Assembly (NCBI GenBank): GCA_030770545.1
Contig: CM061096.1
Span: forward strand, 15,977,501 to 16,041,500
Length of the DNA: 64,000 nucleotides
Direction: 5' to 3'
From: Macropodus opercularis
Taxonomy: Eukaryota; Chordata; Actinopteri; Anabantiformes; Osphronemidae
In this document: piece after piece, positions 13,101-24,739 of the stretch
Layout of the letters: each line of letters opens with the position of its first letter
Numbering within the stretch: the stretch's first letter is position 1
The notes under the pieces: model-generated
The model's input: only the letters and a program-made list of their open reading frames with translations
Databases searched by the model: none
Told to the model about the DNA's origin: nothing
Position numbers and translations under genes: made by a program

Positions 13101-13669
13101 GAATCAAAAGGTTTCCCACAGCTTGGATTTTTGTAAATGCTGGTAATCAATAACACTGAGAAGCACATACTCTTATTGACTACCCTCCATGACCTTGTAT
13201 TTCCATGTAACCGATATTCTCGTGTCAAACTGAGCCCCTCTCTGGTTACCTGATGGCGGTCCAGCATGAATCAGTACCTCGCTGTTATATGTGCATTTTT
13301 CCTCTTCACAGAGACCAACCTGAAGAAGCAGGGCCTGCTGCCTCTGACTTTCTCTGACCCTCAGGACTACGACAGAATTCGCCCCGATGACAAGATTTCA
13401 ATTACCGGGCTGAAATCTTTCGCACCTGGCAAGGTGAGCCGTATTCTGCGCTGGTGTAACATTTTAAACAGACCTAACTTCTCCTAAGATAAATGATTGA
13501 CACACGGTTGCTGTTTGCCTTGTTTGTCGTCCTCTAGCCCCTGACGGCGGTAATCAAGCACAGCGACGGCAGCCAGGAATCCATCACTCTAAACCACACC
13601 TTCAACGAGACCCAGATCGAGTGGTTCAAGGCCGGGTCTGCTCTCAACAGGATGAAGGAGCTCCAGTAA
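6051..13669 (+). CDS. aco2: mitochondrial aconitate hydratase (18 exons)
   Basis: The enzyme interconverts citrate and isocitrate in the mitochondrial TCA cycle, using a [4Fe-4S] cluster. Exons: 6051-6086, 7866-8008, 8426-8684, 9052-9144, 9370-9528, 9613-9763, 9848-9952, 10039-10130, 10398-10503, 10897-11054, 11139-11212, 11439-11550, 11742-11924, 12021-12116, 12342-12533, 12688-12820, 13312-13433, 13538-13669. All junctions are GT-AG and keep phase, giving 781 residues (human 780). The N-terminus MASYCLTVTRLR and the Arg-rich residues after it suit a mitochondrial presequence. The three cluster ligands are visible: Cys387 in LIGSCTNSS, and Cys450 and Cys453 in NACGPCIGQW. Other family signatures are GTDSHTPNGGG, GDENYGEGSSREHAALEPR and the C-terminal FNETQIEWFKAGSALNRMKEL. 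No break or missing key residue was seen. It follows tob2 as in human 22q13. Confidence 0.98.
6087..7865 (+). other. aco2 intron 1
   Basis: This is the largest aco2 intron, at 1.8 kb. It begins GTAAGA and ends in a pyrimidine-rich tract with CAAG. It contains an ATC repeat near 7132-7163 and otherwise nothing I can identify. Confidence 0.8.
7132..7163. repeat. (ATC)n microsatellite
   Basis: About ten tandem ATC units lie inside aco2 intron 1. Confidence 0.95.
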
Positions 13670-15235
13670 ATAGTGGCAGGGGAGACGGGCCCTGTAGGGG
13701 CCACAGAGGGGCCCTGGTGTAGGGCCTAGAGAGGGGCACAAAGAGGGGCCCTGTGATGGCAGCAGACATGCTCAGTAAAAGAAGCAACACACAATCAAAC
13801 ATCCACTCACATACACACTCACGCCCAATGTCGCTGTACAGATGAAAAGCGCACACACACACATGGACGTACGTGTACGGACAGGATCACTGTAAAATCT
13901 ACAATAACCGAAGCTTTAGTGTGTCATCGCCGGTACTGCTATCACTCCTCAGATTGAAATAACATTTGTCACATACACTTGTTGATTGTAGCACTTGGTT
14001 GTTTCATGCACAGATGCTCTTTGTTTTCCAGTTTGTTCCCATCGATATCACTACTTTATTTCCAAGCTCGACTAAACAGCAAATAAGCATTATTCACATT
14101 CAGCCCTACTGTAAACCATCTTTACTACGGGAACTAAAAGAAACCTGTGAGATATAGAATAGAATTTAATGTTGTGTAGATTCACTCCAGAACCATATTA
14201 TTCTCCATCCAAACAGCTCAATAAGCTCACGTGAATGTACTGCTCCCTCCAGACGTGTCACTTTAAATACAGCACACAAACGGAGCTAAGCTCTGCTCCT
14301 CATCCGTGGACTCGAACAGGCCTTTCCTCATTATTCACGGTGACGCCGTGTTTGCCCTGTTGACCCAGACTATGGTTCACTCCTGTACTTTCATCTTTGT
14401 ACACTCCCTGCTGTTTGTCTGTCATTGTGTAAGAACTGTCCTGTATGTTGTCGTTAGTCCTGCTCTTTTTCTCATTCCTACCCGTGTTTTATCCTGTGTG
14501 CGTGTGAGACGCATGGTTGTATTTTATCAGGTCAACATCTTTATGTGTTTGCATCTCTCTGCCCCTCTTTGTTCGTCTGCTTTTGTATTCATCAGGCTTC
14601 TTCATGCAGCACAAACCAGAACCTATTGTTTTGTGAAATAGTCTAGGCAGTAAAGCTGCTCTAACCAAGATCTTTACACTTGCATAATAGAAAGTCTGTC
14701 TTGACCTCTCAGTAGAATCTTCTAGAGCTTAACAAATAAGCTCGGTGTTCTGTTACCTGTGTAATTTGTGTGTAGCTGCAAGGACAGATGACAGGCCAGT
14801 GTTTGTCTTTGAGCTGAGTATGGGAGCTCTTGTTGTCTTCTTACGCAATCTAACGCACAATCTAGTGTCCAGACGCCTGTACACTAGCACCTAGTGTGAG
14901 GAAAGTAGTGGTAGGTGGGCTTTGCCATGCAACATTTGACCTCCTCATCAGAGTACAGCTTGTTTGTGTTTCTGTAGGACTGAGATACCCACTGTAACGT
15001 TCATTATTGATACACACATATGCAGCCTGCCCCGCAGACGCACTATGGCTGGGGGGGGACGTGTGAGTTGTTGCTGTACACATGGTCGTCGTCTCCACTG
15101 ATTCTTAGACCCGTCTTAATTCGCCTGACACAGACGTGAATACGTTTTGGAATATTACAGGTTGTAAGAGAAGTTTAAGATATTGTCATACTTTGTAAAG
15201 GGGTGTGTAAATAAAAATCCATATGTGGATGTATA
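13670..15235 (+). other. aco2: aco2 3' UTR
   Basis: This is non-coding sequence after the aco2 stop. An AATAAA at 15210-15215 would end a 3' UTR of about 1.55 kb. It starts with a G-rich imperfect repeat (GGGGCC units near 13678-13755) and contains a CA-rich stretch near 13850. Other poly(A) sites are possible. Confidence 0.55.
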
Positions 15236-16620
15236 TACATGAAGATCAAATGCTATATGCTGCCTGTCTGACAGTGGTTAACTGTTTGTGACCTCTTGTA
15301 ACACAGCGCCCCCTCTGGTCCTTATTAAACTAAATCTACACAGACCAGCTGACACGTAGATTGTGGATGGATACTGAATTGTAGCTGTCTGACAGCCAGA
15401 AGGACCTGCTTATTTTAGGAAGGCCATTATTACTTGTGAAGCTTTCTCAGTTTTTCGTTGTGTTCCACGTATATTTCAGGAGACAGAGACACATGATTCC
15501 AAACAGAATACAGCTGCAGCTGTATTTACTCAACAATTAGAGAATCATCACAAACTGTTTTTTGCCCTCATGAAGCTTATCACTCTGTTGATTAAACAAG
15601 AATCATATTTACTGCCAAAGATGCCTAAAGAAATTCATAGTTATCTGGGAGATGTTTGTAAAATCTCTCAGTATCCTGTCATGTTTCACAGTTTGATAAT
15701 CATTTGATTTTGCAAAGGGCGTTTTCTCCCACAGGTCAATTTTGTCACCATTTCCCTGCTGTCAGCACATTATGAACATTATAGCTGCTTGTGTAACAGT
15801 TGAAGCTGTGGCGTCTGATAAAGCTTTGGTGGTCATTGCTTCAGGTCTTTGAGTTTTCAAAGTGCAAGTGTAAACATCCAAATGAAGCGAAGCCGCTGAT
15901 GCTGGCGTCGCCTGCCGTGTCGTTCTGTACTTTAGGCTTCCCATGATCAGTTCATTTGTTCACACGCAGCGTTTAAGATGACGAGACACCGATGATTACA
16001 TCACACTCCTGTTTCAGAATTTAACTTGACTTTGGATTTTGTTGATTTGAAATGCCTGCAGTTTTGTAGCTTGCAAGATTAATCAATATCTCATCATTTA
16101 CAAAATTACAAATAGTTATATAAATATATAATATGATTAATAAACATCCGATTTTGAATTGTTTTGTCTTGTTTTGTTTTGTTTAAATACATAATGGATA
16201 TTAGACTGTATTTTTTGTCCCTTTGTTGTAAATGACACAAATATAATGATGAATCAAAGTAATAGAGAACAGTTCGTTCATTTGGTTACAGTTGCAGAAA
16301 TCAACAGGAAATTGAACATTTAATAGTTAATATTGTGTTGACATTGTAGCCCATAACTTGACCAATGCAGGGAATTAAGTAATTGTAAGTAAATCCAAGG
16401 AAGATGTGACAGATGTATCATTCATTCTTAAATTCATTTGGTGATGTATAGGTTTAGAAAGAGGGTCATTCATTTAAAATTCCACATATGTGAGACATTA
16501 CATTTGGCCAACGTTGCATTTTTCACAGTGTTTTATTATTTGAGTCCGTCGATAGACTCGGATTATTAGTGAGTCGTCTGAAACGCGCTGTCGCTTTAGG
16601 TTTTGCGACACGTCGTAAAA
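15236..16620. other. aco2-polr3h intergenic region
   Basis: AT-rich sequence with no coding exon that I can support. A second AATAAA at about 16139 could be an alternative aco2 poly(A) site. A short run of GTTTT units lies near 16163-16184. Confidence 0.5.
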
Positions 16621-16639
16621 GCGCGCTGCCGTAAATCGT

Positions 16640-16645
16640 CACGTG
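16640..16645. promoter_or_regulatory. E-box in the polr3h promoter region
   Basis: CACGTG, preceded by CGT, lies 190 bases upstream of the polr3h start codon in a CpG-containing stretch. USF/MYC-type factors bind this core. Use at this gene is inferred. Confidence 0.35.
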
Positions 16646-16836
16646 GAGCCATCATGGCTGTTCACTGAATGGGAGCGAGACGTTTACCGCTTGTGTGGCA
16701 CCGTTAGTCAGTTTGAGGAGAAGTTCCCCGTGTTGTGCTGCTCGTTTTGCGTCTCGACCCGTTGTCGAGGCTCGTTGTTGTGGCTCCGTGTCGATGCGTC
16801 TGACAGTAACTTGACGCCTCCTGCTCGGTCCGCGTC

Positions 16837-18061
16837 ATGTTCGTGTTGGTGGAGATGGTGGACACCGTCAGGATCCCTCCGTGGAACTTTGACAAACTCC
16901 TGAACGACGCTGTAGCCGAGGAGCTCAACAAGAAACTGGCCAACAAGGTGCGTTCACGTTACACCCACACTGTCCAAGCGCAAAGTCAGCGCAATTATAC
17001 TACTGAGAAAACAAAAGTATAAGGGACCAGTTTCGCATATTCGTGTTGTCTGCGGCTGAGCCAAAGCATCTCCCTGTGTTTGCTGCCGTGTCCTCAGGTG
17101 GTCTACAACGTCGGCCTCTGCATCTGCCTGTACGACATCACGAAAATGGACGATTCCTACATCTTCCCAGGAGACGGAGCTTCACACACCAAAGGTTCGG
17201 CCAAGAAAAGCTGTGGGTCTGGTCCTCGGGTGCCCATGAGCGTATCATGTATGTCAGCTCAGCTCCATCACTGCAGGGAATGTCACGTCTCGCTTTCTGT
17301 TTTTGTGTCAGTCCACTTCAGGTACGTTGTTTTCCACCCTTTCCTCGATGAGATCCTGGTCGGCAAGATCAAGTACTGCAGCCAGGAAGGAGTCCATGGT
17401 AACGTCTGTCGTCTTGAGCCTGTCCATTCCAGGAATGTGGTAAAGAGAACACGGGGCTGTGGGAAACACTGACCACACGTGGTCTCTCTCTGTTTCAGTG
17501 ACCATGGGCTTCTTTGATGACATTCTTATTCCTCCAGAGTCTCTCCAGCAACCAGCTAAATTGTATCCAGACAAAGTGTTTATGCTTTTCCTTTTCCAAA
17601 CGTACGATACGGTCAACAAATAGCAGTAATGCTGGTCAGATATCACCATGATCAATGGCGTCCAAGAGCAGATGCTGTTGTTCCTTAGCTACGTCCTCAG
17701 CGACGAAGCAGAGCAGGTTTGGCTTTGGGAGTATGAGACCGACGAAGGGGCTCATGACCTCTACATGGACCAAGGGGAGGAGATCCGCTTTCGAGTTGCG
17801 GATGAAGTCTTTGTGGACACGTCGCCGACGGGCCCGGCCGCCGCGACCGACGCGCCAGCGAAGCCTGGACAGTCGACGGCGCCACCAGCGGAGGACAGCG
17901 GCGAGAAGAAAGAGGCACCGTACACTCTGATTGTAAGAACACACATGTAAACAAGGAGGAAATGAAGTACGTGACACGCTCATATTTCCTGGTTTTACAT
18001 TTTCTTTCAGGGAACCATCTGTGAGCCGGGCCTTGGACTTCTGTCGTGGTGGAACAGTTAG
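16837..18061 (+). CDS. polr3h: RNA polymerase III subunit RPC8 (6 exons)
   Basis: This is the Rpb7-like stalk subunit of RNA polymerase III, which with its CRCP/RPC9 partner helps initiation at tRNA and 5S genes. Exons: 16837-16947, 17098-17194, 17312-17398, 17499-17562, 17701-17932, 18011-18061. They join in phase to 213 residues (human 204). The protein starts MFVLVEMVDTVRIPPWNFDK and has the Rpb7-type N-terminal domain up to about residue 80 (ending near FPGDGASHTK). The S1/OB-type half follows (FHPFLDEILVGKIK, then MGFFDDILIPPESLQQPAK). The end is PGLGLLSWWNS, as in human. The extra length is an Ala/Pro/Thr-rich linker before the last exon. Introns are all shorter than 160 bases. Position between aco2 and csdc2 matches human 22q13. 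Confidence 0.97.
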
Positions 18062-19441
18062 CGAAGAGGAGGGGACCAGGTTGTTCTGAGTGTCTGAACC
18101 GTTGGCTCAGCTGGAGACATGGAGCGGAGCTGCTTTCAGAACCGACGCTGTCATACCAAGACTGTAAAGTGAACACACGGATGCAGCAGCTGAACACTGG
18201 CCTCATCACCTCAGAAGAAAAGTAAAGTTTAAATCATGTCACAGCTGCTTTGACTACATGACGCAGATCAGGAAGCCAAGAAAAACTGGGTAATGACCGA
18301 ATGTGTGTTTACAGGGAAGAGAAGTGACAAGTGTTATTTCAATTCACATAAAAAACCTAAACGTCAGCGTTACAGCTGGGCTTCAGTATTGTCAGAGGCT
18401 CCTTTTCATTAACCAACATGAAGAGTTCAGAATATTAGGAACACAACTGAAAATGAAGCAGTTCTAAACACCAGGTGACATCAATAATCACATGGACTCT
18501 GGGAACGGACCTGATGAGTGTTAAGTAGAAGTGAAACTCAAAAGATCTGTGTTTGGTTTTAAATGTTGCAGCCGCCACATGCTGTGTACACAACAGCGTA
18601 TGTTTCACATTTCTTAGTTGTGTCAGTAAAACCTTATCGACTGTCCATTTGTCATTTTCTGTAGTAAATCAAAAGGGTGCGAGCAGCAGAGGCTCAAAGA
18701 TTGTCTTGATAATTCTTCCAACACAACTTACTGAGACTCGGGTTTTTGTGGCGCAGTCAGAAAACCAGTGGGTGTTTCATGTGACAGCTGTGTGGTCAGT
18801 TTGGTGTTTGTGTCACTAAGTTGTGAAACTAGGTCGCTGTCATTTTAACAACACAAACAGACGCTGTGCATGTGACGCTCCTGCAGAAACACTGCAGACT
18901 GAGGCTGAGAGTCATTTACTGCAGTGGAACTGTTTAATTTATGGACAGTGTTGGTGTCTTATTTACACTCACTGGCCACTTTATTAGGTAGACCTGCACA
19001 GTTAGTTTGACATGGTTATAATGAGCGTTTAGGTCGGAAAGTGTCACTGAGGTCTCACTGGGTGCAGTTTAACGGTGAAACGGTGGGAGCGTCTGCTAAG
19101 CTGCGTTATTCCAGCTGAGGCCTCCGTGGTGAACATGCAGTAGAATCATCATCGAGATAACCTGCTAAAGCTGAAACAACGGCTGAGCTGCGTTGGATCG
19201 TACAGGTCTATAGCGGACGGCGAGTCCGTGAAATGTTCGCCGTCCTAAGCCCACGACAGAGCAGATTAGTGCTTGATTGCACAGGCACAACCAATGACAC
19301 GGTCACATACGTGACGCGGAACCAGGAGCGTCTCTTACGCGCTGAGGCGCATCCGCCACCGGAATCTCCTCCTCGCCGCCACATCAGGGTTTTTCCGTCG
19401 GTCTGCGCGGATCGACTCGACTGGTTTATTGAATTGCGGCT
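18062..19441. other. polr3h-csdc2 intergenic region
   Basis: This holds the polr3h 3' UTR, whose end is unclear, and then sequence without recognisable exons. One end of a transposon-type repeat lies at 18965-18995. The part from 19230 is richer in CpG and leads into the csdc2 promoter. Confidence 0.5.
18965..18995 (+). repeat. single transposon-end repeat (MITE family)
   Basis: A 31-base block starts ACACTCACTGGCCACTTTAT. It differs at only two or three positions from the left terminal repeat of the complete short element at 30253-30383. No matching opposite end is seen nearby, so this is a truncated copy. Confidence 0.7.
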
Positions 19442-19448
19442 TATATAA
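19442..19448 (+). promoter_or_regulatory. TATA box, probable csdc2 promoter
   Basis: TATATAA lies about 70 bases upstream of a strong donor (GCA|GTAAGT at 19511/19512). A non-coding first exon of roughly 40 bases, from about 19472 to 19511, is inferred. Confidence 0.5.
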
Positions 19449-19511
19449 CCGAGCCCGACTCCGAAGAGTCGCTCGCACACGCGGACCCTCCTCGACCTCG
19501 CAGCCGACGCA

Positions 19512-20563
19512 GTAAGTACGTTCCGCGGCTTTGTCTCTGGACGCTGCGTCTGCAGGCTCGACGGGAAAGCAGCGAAGTAACGGGCTGCTTCTAGTCGATG
19601 TGATTTTCTGAATATCCGACGCCAGCTGCTCCTCTGGTCCCGCTTCTATCCAACTAATTGTCTCAAACACTGATGGCGTTTTCTGCCCGTCAGACTTTTG
19701 TGAGAAAGTGTTATTTCCCCGAATTAAAGCTTCGTTTGTCAACGTTGCAGTATTTGCTAATTTCTGAAAAGGGAAGTGCAAACAGATAAAACTGGATTTC
19801 GTGCTGAGACTCTGCGAGAAAAGTGAAGTGCTCGGTTTCCAGCGAAGGCACAAACTCAGACATGAGAGCAGACAGAAGACTCATCAGATGCTGCAGGTGC
19901 TGCTGTGGGACAAACGCCGTCGAAACGCTCCGCAGTGTTTCACGAACGGACCCCGGGACGCGGCGTTCTGCAGATGTTCTGACGTCACAGCCACGGGCGA
20001 CACTGTCTCACTATATTGTTCTTGGCGTCTAAACATTCTAAGTACAAGGAGGCTATAAATAGACCAGTGGCCAAGTAGATATAGAAATAATCTCCACTCT
20101 CATTAATGCTGTGGGCAGCTTGGGAGATAAACTGTGGAATAATCGTGTGGAATTACTCCGGAGCGAGTCAGATGGAATTTCATAAACACAGTCGTTGTCC
20201 TTGAAGTAGGACTTTGTGGCAGCAGGTGGCGAGAGATCCGTTTGGTTTCTGTGGCTCTGTTCATTCTGAAGTTGAACAAATGAGAAAATGTGGCGTTTAA
20301 ATATTTCTACTACAAAAAAGATGCACGTCGTGTATGATGAGCTGGAAGCAGAGCATTAATGCTCAGCTGCACATGGGAGCCAGTGATGGCTACGTGTCAC
20401 ATGCTGTACATGCAACAGTCGAATGAGACGTAGCTTAAACCTGTTGTATAGTAAATATACAGTGTTTTTACTTCACTCTGTGAGCGGACGTGGCCTCGGG
20501 CTGTGGCCTCTTCTCCATCGGCTCTAAAGCCATGAGACAACTCTCTGCTCCCTCTCCTCACAG
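19512..20563 (+). other. csdc2 5' UTR intron
   Basis: Donor GTAAGTACG is at 19512 and acceptor CTCTCCTCACAG ends at 20563. The intron contains a full CRE (TGACGTCA) at 19980-19987. No coding sequence was recognised. Confidence 0.55.
19980..19987. promoter_or_regulatory. palindromic CRE in csdc2 intron 1
   Basis: TGACGTCA, the CREB/ATF consensus, lies about 500 bases after the proposed csdc2 start of transcription. Function is inferred only. Confidence 0.3.
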
Positions 20564-20675
20564 CGAGTCCTCCTGACAGACTTGAAGCGACAGCGCTGAC
20601 CTGGAAACCGCTGAGACGGACGGTGGCGTCAGCAGCAGCAGCCATTACTGCATCCTCCTCCTCATCGCATCTGAC

Positions 20676-22150
20676 ATGGCAGACCCCGGCCTTACGTCGC
20701 CTTCCAAGGCCCTGCTGCGCTCCCCGGGCGCGCCCCTCACCCTCTCCTTCCCCATCCTGAGGGAGGGGAGCCGACTGTGGGAGGAAGGGAAGGAGCCGGC
20801 GCTGCCTCGGGACCTGCCCAGCCCGCTGCCAACCAAACGCACCCGCACCTACTCAGCGTAAGTACAGTGAACTCCCTTAGTCCAGACACGACCACAGTTC
20901 TAACAGCACTTCATGACTCCTCTGTTTCTCTGGTCTGAACCATGAAGCTAAACGACTCCGTCGCTGTGGACTGACTTTATGTCTTTGCCTCTTCGCCTGC
21001 AGGACGGTGCGAGCTCACTCAGGGCCTGTTTTTAAGGGGGTGTGTAAGAACTTCTGCAGGTCACAAGGTCACGGCTTCGTCACACCGTCTCACGGAGGCG
21101 AAGACATCTTCGTTCACATCTCAGAGTGAGTAACACAACAGACACACAACATCCTACACGTAGATTTCAGTCAGTCTGAGAACCACAGCAAGCAAACGCA
21201 AAATAAACGTTCTGCAGCGACGACCTATAACTTTAACGAGACAGTGTGGACGCATGGACTATTTCACAGAAAGGTCTATTTTTTCCACATCTCCTGAGAC
21301 ACAGCGACGGCGGCAACGAGTGTGAGTGAACAGACAGTGCAGCGCTTTTCTCTTGGCCTTGTTTCCTTCCTAATTCCTAATTCAGGGCAAGTCAGATGTT
21401 TTTTTTTTAGCCTCAGCAAAAGTGAATTTGTACATTTTCTCGTGATCTGGTCTGTTAACACCTCATTAACCTATAATCACTGTTCCACCTGATGTTTCTG
21501 TATCTTGTACAGTTTATATAGAAAAGTAAATATTCGTGTTTAGTACAGAAAAGCTAATATGTGACATATTGTAGAGTCTGTAAATATTTCCTCAACAAAC
21601 AGTTTCCAGGGGTGAAGATGTGTCTGAGTGTCCGCTGGTTGAACACCAGGAATTCACTGCGTTAAATATTCACAACGTGTCAGTCAGTGAGCTCACACTC
21701 ATGACTTCCAGCTACGACGCTTGGGCTGAAATTCCCTTTTCTGCCTGCGGCTGGTTCGAAATGCAGCAGCTGCGTGTTGGAGGCTTTTCTACTCAACACT
21801 GACCTCTAGTGTTCTAGGAACTGAACTTGTTGCCTGGACAATTAACAGGCTTGTTGAATTAAGCTCCATCCACACAGCATTTGGAACCTGTGAAGAGTTT
21901 ATGGCTTTTAAAGAGTTAGTGGAACCAGCTTTTTACTTTCTGAGGTGCCAGGTGTCCTGCGGTCACACGTTGTTTCTTTGTTTACAGCATCGAGGGGGAG
22001 TATGTCCCAGTCGAAGGCGATGAGGTCACGTATAAAGTGTGCAGGGTCCCGCCCAAGAATCAGAAGGTGCAGGCGGTGGAGGTGAAGATCACACATCTCA
22101 ACCCAGGGACAAAGCACGAGACCTGGTCGGGGCAGGTCGTCAGCTCGTAG
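20676..22150 (+). CDS. csdc2: cold-shock domain protein C2 (PIPPin-like), 3 coding exons
   Basis: CSDC2 is a small RNA-binding protein with one cold-shock domain; rat PIPPin binds histone H1 and H3.3 mRNA 3' ends in brain. Exons 20676-20857, 21003-21125 and 21988-22150 join in phase to 155 residues (human 153). The N-terminal part is Pro/Ser-rich and ends in the conserved DLPSPLPTKRTRTYSAT. The cold-shock domain spans about residues 62-130, with RNP-like HGFVTP and DIFVHISD followed by EGEYVPVEGDEVTYK. The C-terminus HETWSGQVVSS matches the family. The start follows a 5' UTR exon that begins at 20564. It lies between polr3h and pmm1 as in human. Confidence 0.96.
21126..21987 (+). other. csdc2 intron between coding exons 2 and 3
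   Basis: GT-AG intron of 862 bases splitting the cold-shock domain between ISD and IEGEY. Nothing else was recognised in it. Confidence 0.85.
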
Positions 22151-23832
22151 GGCCTCCGGGGCCGCTGGCACCGGTTTTACCCACACAGCAACGTGTGCAG
22201 CGTAGTTACACCTGTGTCTGTTCAGAGCCATAAAGCTGACAGTGTAGCTGTGCGGGTAAAACTCGCCGATCGTTTAATTACATTTCTTGATTTATTTATA
22301 GTTCTGTTCATAGGAAAAACATACATGATGCGACTTTTCGTGAAAGTGTGATTTTTGAGTGGGAGAAAAGCCTGAACTCTGCTTTACTTCTCTTCTGCAG
22401 CTTATTTCCATCTTACCAGTATTCTGGCTGTAAATGTGGCTAAATGCACAAAGTGTCTATGTAAAGATGAGATGAACATTTCTATTTAAGCGTTAAGTGT
22501 TAAGGTTAAGAAGATTCAGTCTTATGCTGCCCTGAAGATGAATCAGCAGCTGGATGCAATTTACAGGATGCTTTTGAAACTATATAACACGAAAATATCA
22601 AAAATACAACTTCAAATCTGTTTACAGCCTTGGCAGGATGTTTCATGACTTCTTTTTAGGTTTCACATCACTTCAGCTGAAAAATCAAAACAGGAAGTTT
22701 GTTTTTTTGTTTTTAATTGTGAGAGGAAAGTAGCAGACAACACAGGATGAATGAAGCCCTGACTCAAGAAGACTTCGAACAAATCCCGTCCCGTCTGGTT
22801 AGTGGTTAAATGTTTGGTTACAATGTCAAAACTTGGACTGAAGACATGAATCATGAGAACTCAGACAATGAGTCGCAGTCAGGTTAACGTCAGCTTTAAG
22901 GTCCCAACGACAGGACTTCCAGATGTGCGTTTATGACACCACGAAGCTGTCAGTGATGTCTGAGCATTTGATGTGATGGTGAACTACTGGACTCTGTGCC
23001 AACAGACCGTTGTACCACATGTTCGTAGTTCTTCATGTAAACGTTTGTCTCGTGTGTCACTGCCTGGATTTGTCCTGTCACATCACCGGCACTTTGTTCA
23101 GTGGACCGACCACGTAGTTCGATCCCTGTGATTACGTCTACTGAGCCTTGAAAGAACAGTAAAGTATTTTATCATTCACATGATGATTTACTGAGGCTGT
23201 GTCTTTAATTGCATGTGAAACCAAGACTTGAACTTTGCTCAACGTGTTGTTGGCTACACGAAGCAGCCGTACCTGGAAAACAACAACTCGGCTGCGTGGT
23301 CTGTGGTCATCCTCAGTTTTCAGTGTGCGACACATTTTCATAATCTGCTCAGGACGCAAACAGGCCAAAAACACAAATCTGGTGACTGATGAGCAGCATC
23401 TGCAGGAGCATAACGCATCCTGCAGCTTAGTGCCCACGAAGTCACGGGTAGGTTTTTAACCTGCGACTCCGGATAATAAATAATTACTGACAAATCTATT
23501 TATAGGAGACAAAGGAGGTTCTGACTAGTTAGATCTTTACACACTGAGCTTGAGGCTTTAAAAAACGTCTAGTGGGAGCATTAGTCACATGAGAGAAAGA
23601 AGACAAGTCTCTGCTGCTGCTCTGAACATGCTAAGGTACAAAAAAGCAGAGAAGGAAATTAAAATCAGTGTAGAACTGTTTAACCTGGTAGAAGTAAATT
23701 TTTTCCACATTAAGGAACTTTAGCAGATAAGAAAACATTATGAATACAATAAAAGAGGTTAATATCCCTGCGGAGAACCCACACGTTAAGCAACACCGAG
23801 CTACAGTTTAATCAGATGAAGGAATGAAATGA
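22151..23832. other. csdc2 3' UTR and convergent gap
   Basis: csdc2 (plus) and pmm1 (minus) converge here. An AATAAA on the plus strand near 23475 could end a csdc2 3' UTR of 1.3 kb. No coding sequence is supported. Confidence 0.45.
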
Positions 23833-23838
23833 TTTATT
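23833..23838 (-). terminator. pmm1 poly(A) signal
   Basis: AATAAA on the minus strand, about 900 bases after the pmm1 stop codon. Sequence from 24739 down to here is taken as the pmm1 3' UTR. Confidence 0.5.
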
Positions 23839-24739
23839 GCAACAAAATGGCTGAAAACATTATTACAGCTGGCATCAGTGGGTGGATATGATCCTCTTGG
23901 ACGGAGTGCTAGTGAAACATCTGCCTCAGAACTGGTCCGTGTTCAAAAGGCATCATTATGCTGAATAATGACGGTTTTCCTTATTTTAAAAATCTGAAAA
24001 AATTATAACAACTGAGCATCAGTACAGTCTGACAGTGAGCAGGCTGTGGTGCAACATGTAAAAACGGGTCCATAAAAAGTGTCAAACTGACAGATTAGTT
24101 CTTGTAGCGTGACACAGTCACAGTAGCTTCATTCACTGGTTAAGATAAACTCATTAAATCAAAAACAATTTTAAATAGAAATCTGATAAACCTTCAATTT
24201 AGTGAGTTTAAAGAACCTATAAAAACGATACAGATCAATCTGCATGGTTAAAACACGTTGGCATTTAGAGAATCAATAACATCCAGTTCACTTGGTCCAC
24301 GTCTCTGTTGACATCACGTTCATATCATATCTCATTTTCAACGTGGCCTCGCTACATAACGACAGAAAACAAAACACACCCGCTTTCAGCGTTTAGCGAG
24401 ATTACACCACATCCGAGCACAAAGCCTCGATCTCCACACAGAGATGTGGAATATTTACTTACTGCACAGTCTTTAAAAATCTCTTCAGTTCCTTCTACAT
24501 GCTACACGCTACACGTCGCAGTCTTGGCTCATTATTCACACACATCAAGATCCAAAACTCAAGTTACTTCCTTTTTTTAAAAAAAAACGAGCGGGAGTTA
24601 GTGAGCAAACGTCTCCTCACTCGCCCGTTCTTATTAGAGGTCATCAGTACAGGTACCGCTCAGCGCCTCAGGCTGCAGCCGGGGCTGAAGGAGAGTTCAG
24701 GGGGAGGGAACGGGGCCCGGGTGGACACACTTCACTGCA

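Noticed and set aside
16643..16903. 86-codon frame overlapping the polr3h start in another frame
   Set aside because: It begins with GTG rather than ATG. Only very short ATG-started upstream frames exist in the polr3h 5' region, with no sign of function.
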